From Aeromicrobium sp. Root344 (lineage in GTDB: Bacteria > Actinomycetota > Actinomycetes > Propionibacteriales > Nocardioidaceae), in contig NZ_LMDH01000001.1 in NCBI RefSeq assembly GCF_001425755.1, forward strand, positions 1,830,335-1,894,334: a DNA stretch of 64,000 nucleotides. Reading direction: 5' to 3'. Each line of letters opens with the position of its first letter. The first letter of the stretch is position 1. A program made the position numbers and the translations under genes. The notes below the pieces were generated by a model. It was given only the letters and a program-made list of their open reading frames with translations, searched no databases and was not told the origin of the DNA. Shown in pieces: positions 50,403 through 58,500 of this stretch.

Positions 50403-51329
50403 ATGGGGCTCAGTGACGCGCGTACGACGACGGGATCGGCATACCTGGCGACCGGTGTGCGGATGCACTACCACGACTGCGGCGAGGGTGAGGACGCTCT
50501 CGTGCTGCTCCACGGCTACCCCCAGACGTCGTGGCAGTGGCGCCACGTGCTCGGCCCTCTCGCGGCGGCCGGCTACCGCGTCATCGCGCCGGACTATCGC
50601 GGCGCGGGCAGCTCGTCCCGTCCGCGAAGAGATCCCGGCATGCCGGCGGAGCTCCGCGGTGACGGCCCGCTCCCGCGGGGTGGCTACACCAAGTGGGAGA
50701 TGGCCGAGGACGTCCACCTGCTGCTCCACGACCACCTGGGCCTCACCCGGCCGGCATTCGTCCTCGGGCACGACATCGGCTCGATGGTGGCGACGGCGTA
50801 CGCCTTCCGCTACCGCGACCAGGTCCGAGCGCTGGGCTACGGAGAGGCCACCCAGCCCGGAACGACGGTGTTCGAGCGCATGAAGAGCTCGCCCGTCGAG
50901 TGGCACTTCACGTTCCACAACGTGCTCGACCTGCCGGAGATGCTGGTGGCCGGGAGGGAACGGCTCTACCTGCAGTACTTCTTCGATCGTCACGCCGCCA
51001 AGCCCACGGCCATCGACACGGACGCCTACGCAGCCGCGTACGAGCAGGCCGGAGCCATGCGCGCGGGGTTCGACCTCTACCGCGCCTTCGCGGCCGACGC
51101 CGACGACATCCGCACGGCACTGCGCGAGGGCGGGAAGCTGTCGATCCCCTGCCTCGGGATGTACGGGCAGGCCAGCCTGGCGCACGCGAAGCAGACCGAG
51201 GAGATCGGGCGGGAGCTGGCCGACGACGTCACGGTCGACGGCATCCCCGACGCCGGGCACTGGATCGCCGAGGAGAATCCCGCAGCGATGGTCGAGAGCC
51301 TGCTGCGCTTCGACGGTCGTACCCCGTGA
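50403..51329 (+). CDS. Alpha/beta hydrolase, epoxide hydrolase / dehalogenase type
   Basis: 308 aa. Oxyanion HGYP (37-40), nucleophile Asp124 in GHDIGSMVA (Asp instead of Ser marks epoxide hydrolases and haloalkane/fluoroacetate dehalogenases), a lid domain with two Tyr-rich stretches (WHFTFHNVLD, RLYLQYFFDRH), catalytic His in DAGHWIAEE. GGAGGAG lies 10 nt before the ATG. Divergent from a self-sufficient oxygenase fusion, which suggests a pathway in which an alkene or arene is oxidised to an epoxide and then hydrolysed. That link is inference. Confidence 0.9.
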   Translation: MGLSDARTTTGSAYLATGVRMHYHDCGEGEDALVLLHGYPQTSWQWRHVLGPLAAAGYRVIAPDYRGAGSSSRPRRDPGMPAELRGDGPLPRGGYTKWEMAEDVHLLLHDHLGLTRPAFVLGHDIGSMVATAYAFRYRDQVRALGYGEATQPGTTVFERMKSSPVEWHFTFHNVLDLPEMLVAGRERLYLQYFFDRHAAKPTAIDTDAYAAAYEQAGAMRAGFDLYRAFAADADDIRTALREGGKLSIPCLGMYGQASLAHAKQTEEIGRELADDVTVDGIPDAGHWIAEENPAAMVESLLRFDGRTP

Positions 51330-51391
51330 GACCCACCGACGCCCACGTTTCGTGTCGTCTCACTGTGCCCGGCCCTGCGCAGGGGGTCACC

Positions 51392-51397
51392 TAGAGT
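51392..51397 (+). promoter_or_regulatory. -10 box for the PP-loop gene
   Basis: TAGAGT, 6 nt, ATG at 51404; leaderless spacing. Confidence 0.55.
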
Positions 51398-51403
51398 CGC
51401 CTC

Positions 51404-52621
51404 ATGTCTGCGCACTCGCTCGACGACTACCTCGCCCTCGACTTCGTCCCGGAGCCGGAACGCGCCAGCCAGTACGTCAGGCATCTCTTCGGGCGCGCGA
51501 CCGACGGCGGTGCGGCCGACCCGGTCGACCTGCTGTGCCGGATCGTGGAGGAGGAGATCGGCAAGCGCGGTGTGGACGAGGTGGTCCTGCCCCTGACCGC
51601 CGGCTACGACTCGCGAGGCCTGCTTGGTGCCCTGCTCTCGGTGCTGCCGGCGAAGTCGATCCATTGCGTCACGTTCGGCAGCAAGGACTTCCACGACGTG
51701 ACCGGTGCCGCCGCGGTCTGCTCGCGCCTGGGCCTGGAGCATCGACGCCTCGATCCCAACCGGATGCGTTGGGACCTGGACCGATTCACCGACATCGCCC
51801 GCGCCCGCTGGGAGAAGCACCGATCGCTGGCTCCCGTCGACGGCATCGCGGTGTACGCCGCGCTGGCCGACGCTGCCGAGGGCCGAGTCGTGCTCTCGGG
51901 CTACCTGGGCGACGCCGTGAGCGGAGCGCACCTTCCCAAGACGGACGAGGCGAGGACCGGGAGCGGCGTCACGGCGCAGTTCCTCCGCTGGAACGACCCG
52001 AAGATCGCGACCGCCCAAGGGGTCGAACGACGCACGGCGCTGTTCGAGAAGTTCCTCGCCGACCACGCCGACCTCCTCGGCCAGTCGCGGTCACTCACCC
52101 CGTTCGACCTGCTGGATTTCGGGTTTCGCCAGAACTTCCGCATCAAGTCCGTCGCGGTCGACGCGTTCGAGGACTGCATCGCTCCCTACGAGGACACTCG
52201 GTGGGTCGCGCACTGGATGGCGCGCAACCTCCCCGACCGTTTGGGGGCGTCGAGCTACCGGTCGATCTACCCCGCTGCGTTCCTCGAGGTGTTTGCCGAC
52301 GCGCCGGCGAGCCGATCCTTGGTGCAGCGGGCTGCCGGCCGCGTGGTGGCGAAGATGCGTCCCGCCCCACCAGTCGTGCCCTGGGTCATCCAGGCGCGCG
52401 GCGACGCCAGACGCAATGCCAGCATCGCGGCTGTGTTCGAGGAGACGACGCGCGCGTTCGACCAACGACGTGTCCGGCCAGAGGTCTCGGCCACGTCGGC
52501 GTTCGAGCGGCTCACGGGGGACGCGCCGACTGGCAAGGACTTCATGACGACGCGCTGGGCCGCCACCGCGGAGATGTACGTACGCGCAGGCATCCTCGGG
52601 AACGGCACATCATCACCGTGA
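51404..52621 (+). CDS. Asparagine-synthetase-like PP-loop protein without glutaminase domain
   Basis: 405 aa. LPLTAGYDSRGLLGALL (about residues 62-78) is the SGGxDS-type ATP-pyrophosphatase loop, with Thr-Ala-Gly-Tyr in place of Ser-Gly-Gly-x. HCVTFGSKDFHDVTGAAAVCSRLGLEHRRLD and VVLSGYLGDAVSGAHLP match the AsnB C-terminal synthetase domain (the second is the AMP/Mg loop). No N-terminal Ntn glutaminase with Cys2, so it must use another amine donor or have another role. It is the last chromosomal gene before the att site. Related stand-alone domains occur in polysaccharide and peptide gene clusters. Confidence 0.85.
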   Translation: MSAHSLDDYLALDFVPEPERASQYVRHLFGRATDGGAADPVDLLCRIVEEEIGKRGVDEVVLPLTAGYDSRGLLGALLSVLPAKSIHCVTFGSKDFHDVTGAAAVCSRLGLEHRRLDPNRMRWDLDRFTDIARARWEKHRSLAPVDGIAVYAALADAAEGRVVLSGYLGDAVSGAHLPKTDEARTGSGVTAQFLRWNDPKIATAQGVERRTALFEKFLADHADLLGQSRSLTPFDLLDFGFRQNFRIKSVAVDAFEDCIAPYEDTRWVAHWMARNLPDRLGASSYRSIYPAAFLEVFADAPASRSLVQRAAGRVVAKMRPAPPVVPWVIQARGDARRNASIAAVFEETTRAFDQRRVRPEVSATSAFERLTGDAPTGKDFMTTRWAATAEMYVRAGILGNGTSSP

Positions 52622-52667
52622 CACCAGCTCGTCTTCCGAGAGTTGTGGCGGCGTCGTTCGAGAGCTG

Positions 52668-52711
52668 TGGCACCCCCAACGGGATTCGAACCCGTGCTAC
52701 CGCCGTGAAAG
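52668..52711 (-). repeat. 3' fragment of tRNA-Glu(TTC): probable att site of an integrated element
   Basis: On the minus strand the sequence reads CTTTCAC (anticodon loop, TTC), GGCGG, TAGCA, then T-arm ACGGG-TTCGAAT-CCCGT, acceptor TGGGGGT, G, CCA. It is an exact 3' part of a tRNA-Glu. The 5' half is absent: after the anticodon loop the sequence becomes AT-rich and unrelated. Such a remnant is left at the distal end when an element integrates into a tRNA gene and restores the intact gene at the other end. The intact copy should therefore lie to the right of the window. Confidence 0.85.
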
Positions 52712-52901
52712 TGGAAATAAAGCCTGATGGAACAGTGTCGATCAATGCGGTTTTTGATTGATATTGCAGGGAAATCGTCGTCTAGATTTATTGGACATTT
52801 GTGACAGTTATTGGCTGTTTTGGAGTCTCGTGTTGCCTCAGTGTTGCCAAAGACCGGCCTCCGTCTTTACAGATAACCACCGGAAGAGGCAGTATTCTGT
52901 T

Positions 52902-53588
52902 ATGGCGATTCATGGCGACTTCCTGACAACCCAAGAGGTGTCCGACCTCTTGGGGGTTGAGGGGCGGCAGGTTCGCGGCCTCGCCGAGACGGGGTCGATC
53001 ACCCGCATCGCCCGTGGCATCTTCGACCGCACATCGGTGGAGCGCTACCGTGCCGAGCGCGGTTCAGGCCGGACCCGGACCTGGGCAGCGCGTACCGCCT
53101 GGGGGGCTATCGCATTGCTTTCGGGCGCAGCCCCGCTAGACCTCGGTGATGTCCAGACGTACCGGCTCCGCGCTGCTCTGCGCGAGATCACCGACCCGAC
53201 CGATCTGGCCATCCAGTTGCGCGACCGCGCGACGGTCACTACCTGGGCCGGCCACCGCTCCGTCCTTGAGCGCGTCCGTGAGGAGCTCGTCGTCCCCGGC
53301 CGTCAGCGGCTCGGGCTCGTCGAGGACGACGCCATCGTCGACGGCTACATCCATGCTGACCGGATTGCAGAGGTCGTGCGCCGCTACCGGCTCAGCGAGG
53401 ACACCACGGGTTCGATCACCCTGCGCTACACGAATATGGACATCGAGTTCATCCAATACCTTGCAGCCTTCAACAGGACGCTCGCCGCCGTCGACGCCGC
53501 CACCTCGCTCGACCCGCGTGAACGCGGCGTGGGAGAGAAGGCCCTGGTCGGCCGGTTGGAGTTGTTCCGCGAAAATGCCAGACGATAA
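52902..53588 (+). CDS. Putative AbiEi-like antitoxin with N-terminal helix-turn-helix
   Basis: 228 aa. Residues 8-50 (FLTTQEVSDLLGVEGRQVRGLAETGSITRIARGIFDRTSVERY) form an excisionase/MerR-type winged HTH. The rest (WAARTAWGAIALLSGAAPL...AALREITDPTDLAIQLRDRATV...VPGRQRLGLVEDD) is a helical domain of unknown fold. It overlaps the next gene, a nucleotidyltransferase, by 14 nt. A HTH protein paired with a downstream AbiEii-like nucleotidyltransferase is the layout of type IV toxin-antitoxin and abortive-infection modules, in which the HTH protein neutralises and autoregulates. A possible promoter is TTGCCA / TACAGA at 18 bp (about 52844-52873). Confidence 0.65.
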   Translation: MAIHGDFLTTQEVSDLLGVEGRQVRGLAETGSITRIARGIFDRTSVERYRAERGSGRTRTWAARTAWGAIALLSGAAPLDLGDVQTYRLRAALREITDPTDLAIQLRDRATVTTWAGHRSVLERVREELVVPGRQRLGLVEDDAIVDGYIHADRIAEVVRRYRLSEDTTGSITLRYTNMDIEFIQYLAAFNRTLAAVDAATSLDPRERGVGEKALVGRLELFRENARR

Positions 53589-54390
53589 GCAGTCGGGCAT
53601 CGAGCGCCCGATCATCGACGTCGGCGCTCCTACTGGTGGCTGGCCCGACCCGTGGCCGAACGTCGCCGAGATCGCCGAAGTTCTGCCGACCGACAAGTGG
53701 ACCCTTGTCGGCGGCCTGATGACCCAGTTGCACTCCATCCACCACGGCCTTGGCGCCGTGCGACCAACCAACGACGTCGACATCGTGCTGCACGTCGAGA
53801 CCTCACGCGGCGTCGCCTCGGAGACCGCGGCCGCATTGCAGTCCCTTGGGTACGACCTGCGTCCGACGGTCGATCCGCGCGACAACACCGCGCACCGCTT
53901 CTTCCGCGGCACGAGCAGGATCGACATGGTCGCCAACCGTCCAGACGACGAGTCGGAGGAAGTAGTCGACGTCTTGATCTCCGACCACCACGCTCCGAAG
54001 GTCACCGAGCGGCTCGCCGGACGCGACATGATTCGTATAGAGGGCGGCACGCAAGCACTGCGACGCACCATCAACGCGCGCATGGAGATCGAGCCCGGAA
54101 TCGTCACCACAGTCTCGGTCCCTGGCGTATTCGGCGCTCTCCTCTTGAAGGCTGCCGCGTACAAGACCGACTCGCGCGACCCCGACCGCCACCTGCGCGA
54201 CGCTGTGGCATTGCTCGCCTGTGTCGACGACCCGTTCGCCGAGCGCGAGGGCTTCACGGGCTCTGACCGATCCCGACTCCAAACCCTGCGCACTCGACTC
54301 ACACCCGACGACATCGCCTGGACCGTGCTGACCGGCCAGCCCCGCATCGACGCCGAGTCGGCACTGGAGATTCTCGTCAGCGAGGACTGA
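53575..54390 (+). CDS. AbiEii/AbiGii-like nucleotidyltransferase (putative toxin)
   Basis: 271 aa. Pol-beta-type nucleotidyltransferase core: WTLVGGLMTQLHSIHHGLGAVRPTNDVDIVLHV carries the GG...R-x-T-x-D-(V/I)-D pattern with the metal-binding Asp pair; VDVLISDHHAP supplies the third acidic strand. The C-terminal half is helical with LLKAAAYKTDSRDPDRHLRDAVALLACV, the K...R...D helix common to AbiEii proteins. ATG 53575 lies inside the preceding gene. In this family the toxin transfers nucleotides, e.g. to tRNA. Phage-defence or element maintenance is inferred. Confidence 0.72.
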   Translation: MPDDKQSGIERPIIDVGAPTGGWPDPWPNVAEIAEVLPTDKWTLVGGLMTQLHSIHHGLGAVRPTNDVDIVLHVETSRGVASETAAALQSLGYDLRPTVDPRDNTAHRFFRGTSRIDMVANRPDDESEEVVDVLISDHHAPKVTERLAGRDMIRIEGGTQALRRTINARMEIEPGIVTTVSVPGVFGALLLKAAAYKTDSRDPDRHLRDAVALLACVDDPFAEREGFTGSDRSRLQTLRTRLTPDDIAWTVLTGQPRIDAESALEILVSED

Positions 54391-54755
54391 CCCCCCGGAC
54401 CCGCGCGGAGCCGGACATCGGAGGAGTCTTGCCGCGCTATGAGCGGATTCTGGCCGGGCCTCGGATCCTGGTCCTGCGGCATCCGGATCACGGCGGACAG
54501 TGGATCATCCCGCCGCGAAGGCGCTAGATACTTCCTGGGCTGCGGTTGCCCTCCGTTAGACGAATCAGGCCGCGGCCACAGCCCTTGCACCGGGTCCCGG
54601 AACTCGCCACGACGATAGCGATGCTGAAGAACGTTCGGAGCGATAGCGTGCATTCATGACTTCGACTTATCAGATGGCCAAGCTAGGCCGGCTCGCGTAG
54701 GCGGGCCGAACCTAGCTTGTTCCAGCCTTCGGGCTACATCTGATTGGAGAAGTCT
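54391..54755. other. 365-bp gap with an inverted repeat
   Basis: No convincing gene. The main feature is CAAGCTAGG (54679-54687) with CCTAGCTTG (54711-54719), 9-bp perfect arms whose inner parts are also partly complementary (CCGG / GGCCG). It ends 37 bp before the GTG at 54756 and could be a terminator of the TA operon, an attenuator or an operator. A 59-codon open frame at 54439 has no RBS or composition support. Confidence 0.45.
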
Positions 54756-55106
54756 GTGTTCATTAGTGATTGCGTTGTGCTCAACGGGCGTGACCTGGTT
54801 GTGGAGACCTATGAGGTGCGTGGTCTTCGTCCGTTGCTGGCAGTGGTTGTGGACGAACTGTTTTGCTCCCACCACGGCAGGTCCTGCGCTGAAGGATTCT
54901 GTCTGCTCGAGCCGCCTTCGTGGGCCTGGTTCGTCGGGATCGGACCGCACGCGAATCTCGGTCTTGCGTTCTGGAAAGCGGGACAGTGGGCGCTCGGATA
55001 CCCGTTGCCTCTGACTGACCGGCGCACAATTAGCGAGGACGAGGCCGTGAATGTGTGGGGCTGGAACTCGGCATTGCTGGCCGAGTCGATGTCGCTGCTC
55101 GACTAG
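54756..55106 (+). CDS. Hypothetical cytoplasmic protein
   Basis: 116 aa from GTG 54756, chosen because GGAGAAG ends 4-6 nt upstream; a TTG at 54744 is possible. Compact, Trp-rich protein with two Cys motifs (FCSHHGRSCAEGFC) that resemble part of a metal site. The end reads NVWGWNSALLAESMSLLD. Not recognised. Located between the TA pair and the relaxase on the element. Confidence 0.6.
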   Translation: MFISDCVVLNGRDLVVETYEVRGLRPLLAVVVDELFCSHHGRSCAEGFCLLEPPSWAWFVGIGPHANLGLAFWKAGQWALGYPLPLTDRRTISEDEAVNVWGWNSALLAESMSLLD

Positions 55107-55264
55107 AACGGACGGCGCCGAGGGTTGCGGAACGTTCGCGTCCAGCGCCACCCTCGGCGCCCAGTAGAAGGGCTCACCTACGGTCTTGGTCCGCCACGCC
55201 TATTCGCGCGGCACCGCGCACGGCGGGCCCACAAGTCTTCAGGACGAGTAGACCTCGTCTACAG

Positions 55265-55420
55265 TCAACTTCGGCCCTGCCGGTCTTCTGCCGGAACCCA
55301 GCCGTAGCCACACTCCGGACAGATGTGTGCACCCTCATTGCCCGATTCGTCAAGGTCGACAACGGCTAGGACTCTTGCCTTGCAGTGAGGGCAGTCCACT
55401 CGCTGGACAAGGGTCTTCAT
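55265..55420 (-). CDS. 51-aa zinc-ribbon protein
   Basis: MKTLVQRVDCPHCKARVLAV followed by VDLDESGNEGAHICPECGYG and WVPAEDRQGRS. Two CxxC knuckles (CPHC, CPEC) 23 residues apart form a zinc ribbon. TACCGT lies 7 nt before the ATG (leaderless spacing), supporting the start. Below the length usually annotated. Function unknown; small zinc ribbons on mobile elements often bind nucleic acid or protein partners. Confidence 0.6.
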   Translation of the reverse strand: MKTLVQRVDCPHCKARVLAVVDLDESGNEGAHICPECGYGWVPAEDRQGRS

Positions 55421-55591
55421 GAGTCTGACGGTACTCAGCAAAGCCCGATCGTGGCAGGCGTGTTCCCGGTACGCGAGATGGGCGGCCGAGCGTCCTTGGG
55501 GTGCGCTTGGCTAGCCAACCGGTCGCAGGTAATCGCGTGCCCGAGCGCTGTCAGAACGACCTGCGTCCGAAGCCCGTCATCCCGTAGCGAC

Positions 55592-58500
55592 TCATATCCC
55601 GACGCCAGGGCCACCTGGGGGCAGATCCGTTGATCGCCGTGGCGAGCTCGTGCGTTGTCGTTGGACGCGGTCGAAGACATGGCTCTCGCCTGCGAGGAGT
55701 CGGGTGATCCGAGAGTCCAGGGCGGCTGTCGGGTGATCATCGGGTAGCGATCCTTGGCCTGCCGCAGCCTCCAAGAGGCGGTGTACGTCGTGTCCCTGCT
55801 GGGCCAGTAAGGCGAGCCGTCCGGCAAGGACAGGCGTGTGATTGTCGCTGTGCCCGACGAGCTCGCTGATTGGCCGTAGCCACGCTGCGCCTTGCTTGTC
55901 GAGGTGATGAGTGAGGCTTTGATCGAGTCGCTGTTGATGTTCGCGGGCCGCGAAGTCCACCTGTGGTAAGCCAGTCGGCCGTAGGTCGCTTTCGGGTATG
56001 CCGTGGGCGGCGCGCCACACTTCGATGTCGCTCGTGAGGCCAGCGGGGAGCGCGGTGTTCGGCGGCAGCCACTGGTGCGAGTGTTGATCGGTTGACCTCC
56101 GGACGTTGCGAGCGAAGGTGCTGACCTGTTCTGCGCGTTCGACCAAGTAGGTGCCCCAGGTGGAGTCTTCCGTGAGCTTGGCGGGGATGGCGGGGAGCCA
56201 TGGCAACGGGCCGCCGTCCGTCGAAGCCAGGGTATGCAGGCGCCATCCGAGCACGAGTGCTGCGTCGTCAGCGTCGTCGAGCGGGCGGTACGCGAAGGCA
56301 GTCTCGAGTAGATCGCAAGCGCTCAGTCCGTTTGTTTCGATCATGAGGAGTTGCGCCGACAGAGACGACCATCCAGGCGTGCCGGTGAGCCCGGTCAGCA
56401 GTTCTTCGGCCTGGTCCGCGATCTTGCGAATGTGATCTGGACCGAGCACGTCTTCGGCGGCGGCGACGAGTGCATCGGCATACCGGGTCGCGGCTTCGTT
56501 GAGTTGCGCTGCGGGCGAGGTCGCTTCGCGGGCGGTGGTGGTTGCGGAAACAGCAGTTCCGGTGCGGGCCAGGATGGATTCGAGGATTTCCGTTGCGGTC
56601 GCCGGCTCGCGAGTATCTGGGTGGAGCAACTGGTGAGGGTCGCCGTCTCCGCCGACCGCCAGGTGTACGTGATTGGCGTGACGTCCTCTGGTCATCATCG
56701 AGTAGAGCGTCTCGCGGGATTCCGTGCCGGTGATGACTCCGTGCATTGTGTCGGCGGTGAGGCCTTGGGCGCTGTGGACGGTCGAGGCGTATCCGAGCTC
56801 GACGTGCTCGGCGACGTATGGCGCGGGCAGGGTGATGTGCAGACCGGACCGCGCGTGGCGGGCGGTGAGTGATCCGCCCTGGACGTCGGTGACGGTCCAG
56901 CGGTCGCCGTTCTTCACCCAGTCTGTGGGGCTGAGCGCGAGCCGTCGGTCGTTGCGTCGAGTGCGCATCGTGTCGCCGATCGAGGCGCGACTGCCATCAG
57001 CGAGGTCGACCTCGGCGTCAGGCGTCGTCTTGTCGAGGCGCGTGGCTCGGGCTCGTAGATTCAATTCAGTCACGAGGTCGTGTGTGGGCGCGACCATCAG
57101 TGAATCCATTCCGGCTGCGCGGTCCTTCGACCACGCAGCGAAGACCGCGTCTGTGGTCGTGGTGGTGCTGCCGATGTGGACGCGGTCCTGGTCGAAGTAG
57201 TACCCGAGGGCCGACGGGTTGCCGTGACGCAAGGCAATTGACGCGGCGGCTTCGGCGGCGTCCGTGAATCGCATGAGTTGGTCCAGGCGTGCGGCGCCGT
57301 GGATGGCGACGATGTCGCGCAGTACTCCGCCGGCGCCGATGGCTGCGAGCTGTTGGTCGTCGCCGATGAGCCGCACGGACGCCCCGTTGTCGATGGCGTG
57401 GTTGATGACGCGGGCCAGGGTCAGTGTGTCGGCCATGCCCGCCTCGTCGATGATGACGAGCGTCTCCGGCCCGATCGACAGTAATGGGGATGGGCTTCCA
57501 ACGTCGAGCTCATGCACCAGCTTGGCGAGGGTGTCCGACGTGATGCCGGTCTCCGCCCCAAGCGCGGCCGCGGCTGCCGCAGATGGCGCCAGGCCAACGA
57601 CTTGTCCTCCGGCGTCGTCCCATGCGCTGGCCAGAATCTGCATTGCGGTGGTCTTGCCTGACCCGGCTGCTGCGATGCCGACCTGCAGACGCCGTCCGCT
57701 GAGGGCCATTTCTCGGACCAGTTGGGCTTGCCCTTGGTTGAGGGCGATGCCGTTCGCGGCGCTCTCCAGCAGAGCTACCTCGACGGTCTCGACTGGGACG
57801 AGGCGTCCGTCTTCGCGGTCTGCGGCGATCATGATCTGTTGCTCGGCCTCGAGGATCCTGGGGCTGGTGAACAGGTCGTGACCGGTGTGCCGGTAGACGC
57901 TTGAGCCATCCGCGCGACGGAGCTTCTCAGGGTCGCTGATGGGGTCGAGGTCGGGCGTCAGGTTGACGGATAGATGCTCGAGGACGTGGTTGACGACCCA
58001 GCCGACCGCCGCATCCAGGCGGCCGGAATCGATCTCGGTGTCGCGCACTTGGCGCTGAGCTTCGGCGCGCGCATGGGTGGTCTTCCACGTGGCGCGGTGG
58101 GACTCCAGCTCGGCGACTACCCGTTGCGCGGTGTCCGCTACCCATGTTGCTGACACGCCATCGCACACGGTGGCGATGGGGTGCAGCGCCTCAGCCACCA
58201 TGTCGTCGGCAGCCTGCTGCGATCCGAGTTTGTTGACCGCCTCGTCGTGCCAGACGGAACGTTGTTCGGCCAACGAGCGTGGCTCGTGCTTGGCGTCCCT
58301 CGTCTCCAGGTTCGCCTGCTGAGCCAGACCGATCGTCTCCAAAGGAGTTGGCGGGCGCCCGTGCGTCTGCTGGAAATCGGCTGCCAGCTCGCCTTGGCGC
58401 ACATTGATGTCGCGGCGGCGCTTCGACCATTCCTGGTTGAGCGATGGGTTGATGCCCACGATTTCGCGTACCAGGCGCTTCCCTCGTTGGGCATCGGACC

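Noticed and set aside
52668-52711. A functional tRNA-Glu gene
   Set aside because: Only the 3' half is present; D-arm and 5' acceptor strand are missing, so no cloverleaf can form.
54439-54618. 59-codon frame starting MSGFWPG in the gap after the TA pair
   Set aside because: No RBS, no TANNNT at leaderless distance, composition unlike real genes.
53136-54653. 505-codon open frame on the minus strand opposite the AbiE-like pair
   Set aside because: It is antisense to two well-motivated genes, low in hydrophobic core patterns and rich in Arg/Ser as expected of a GC-biased shadow frame; no RBS at its start.
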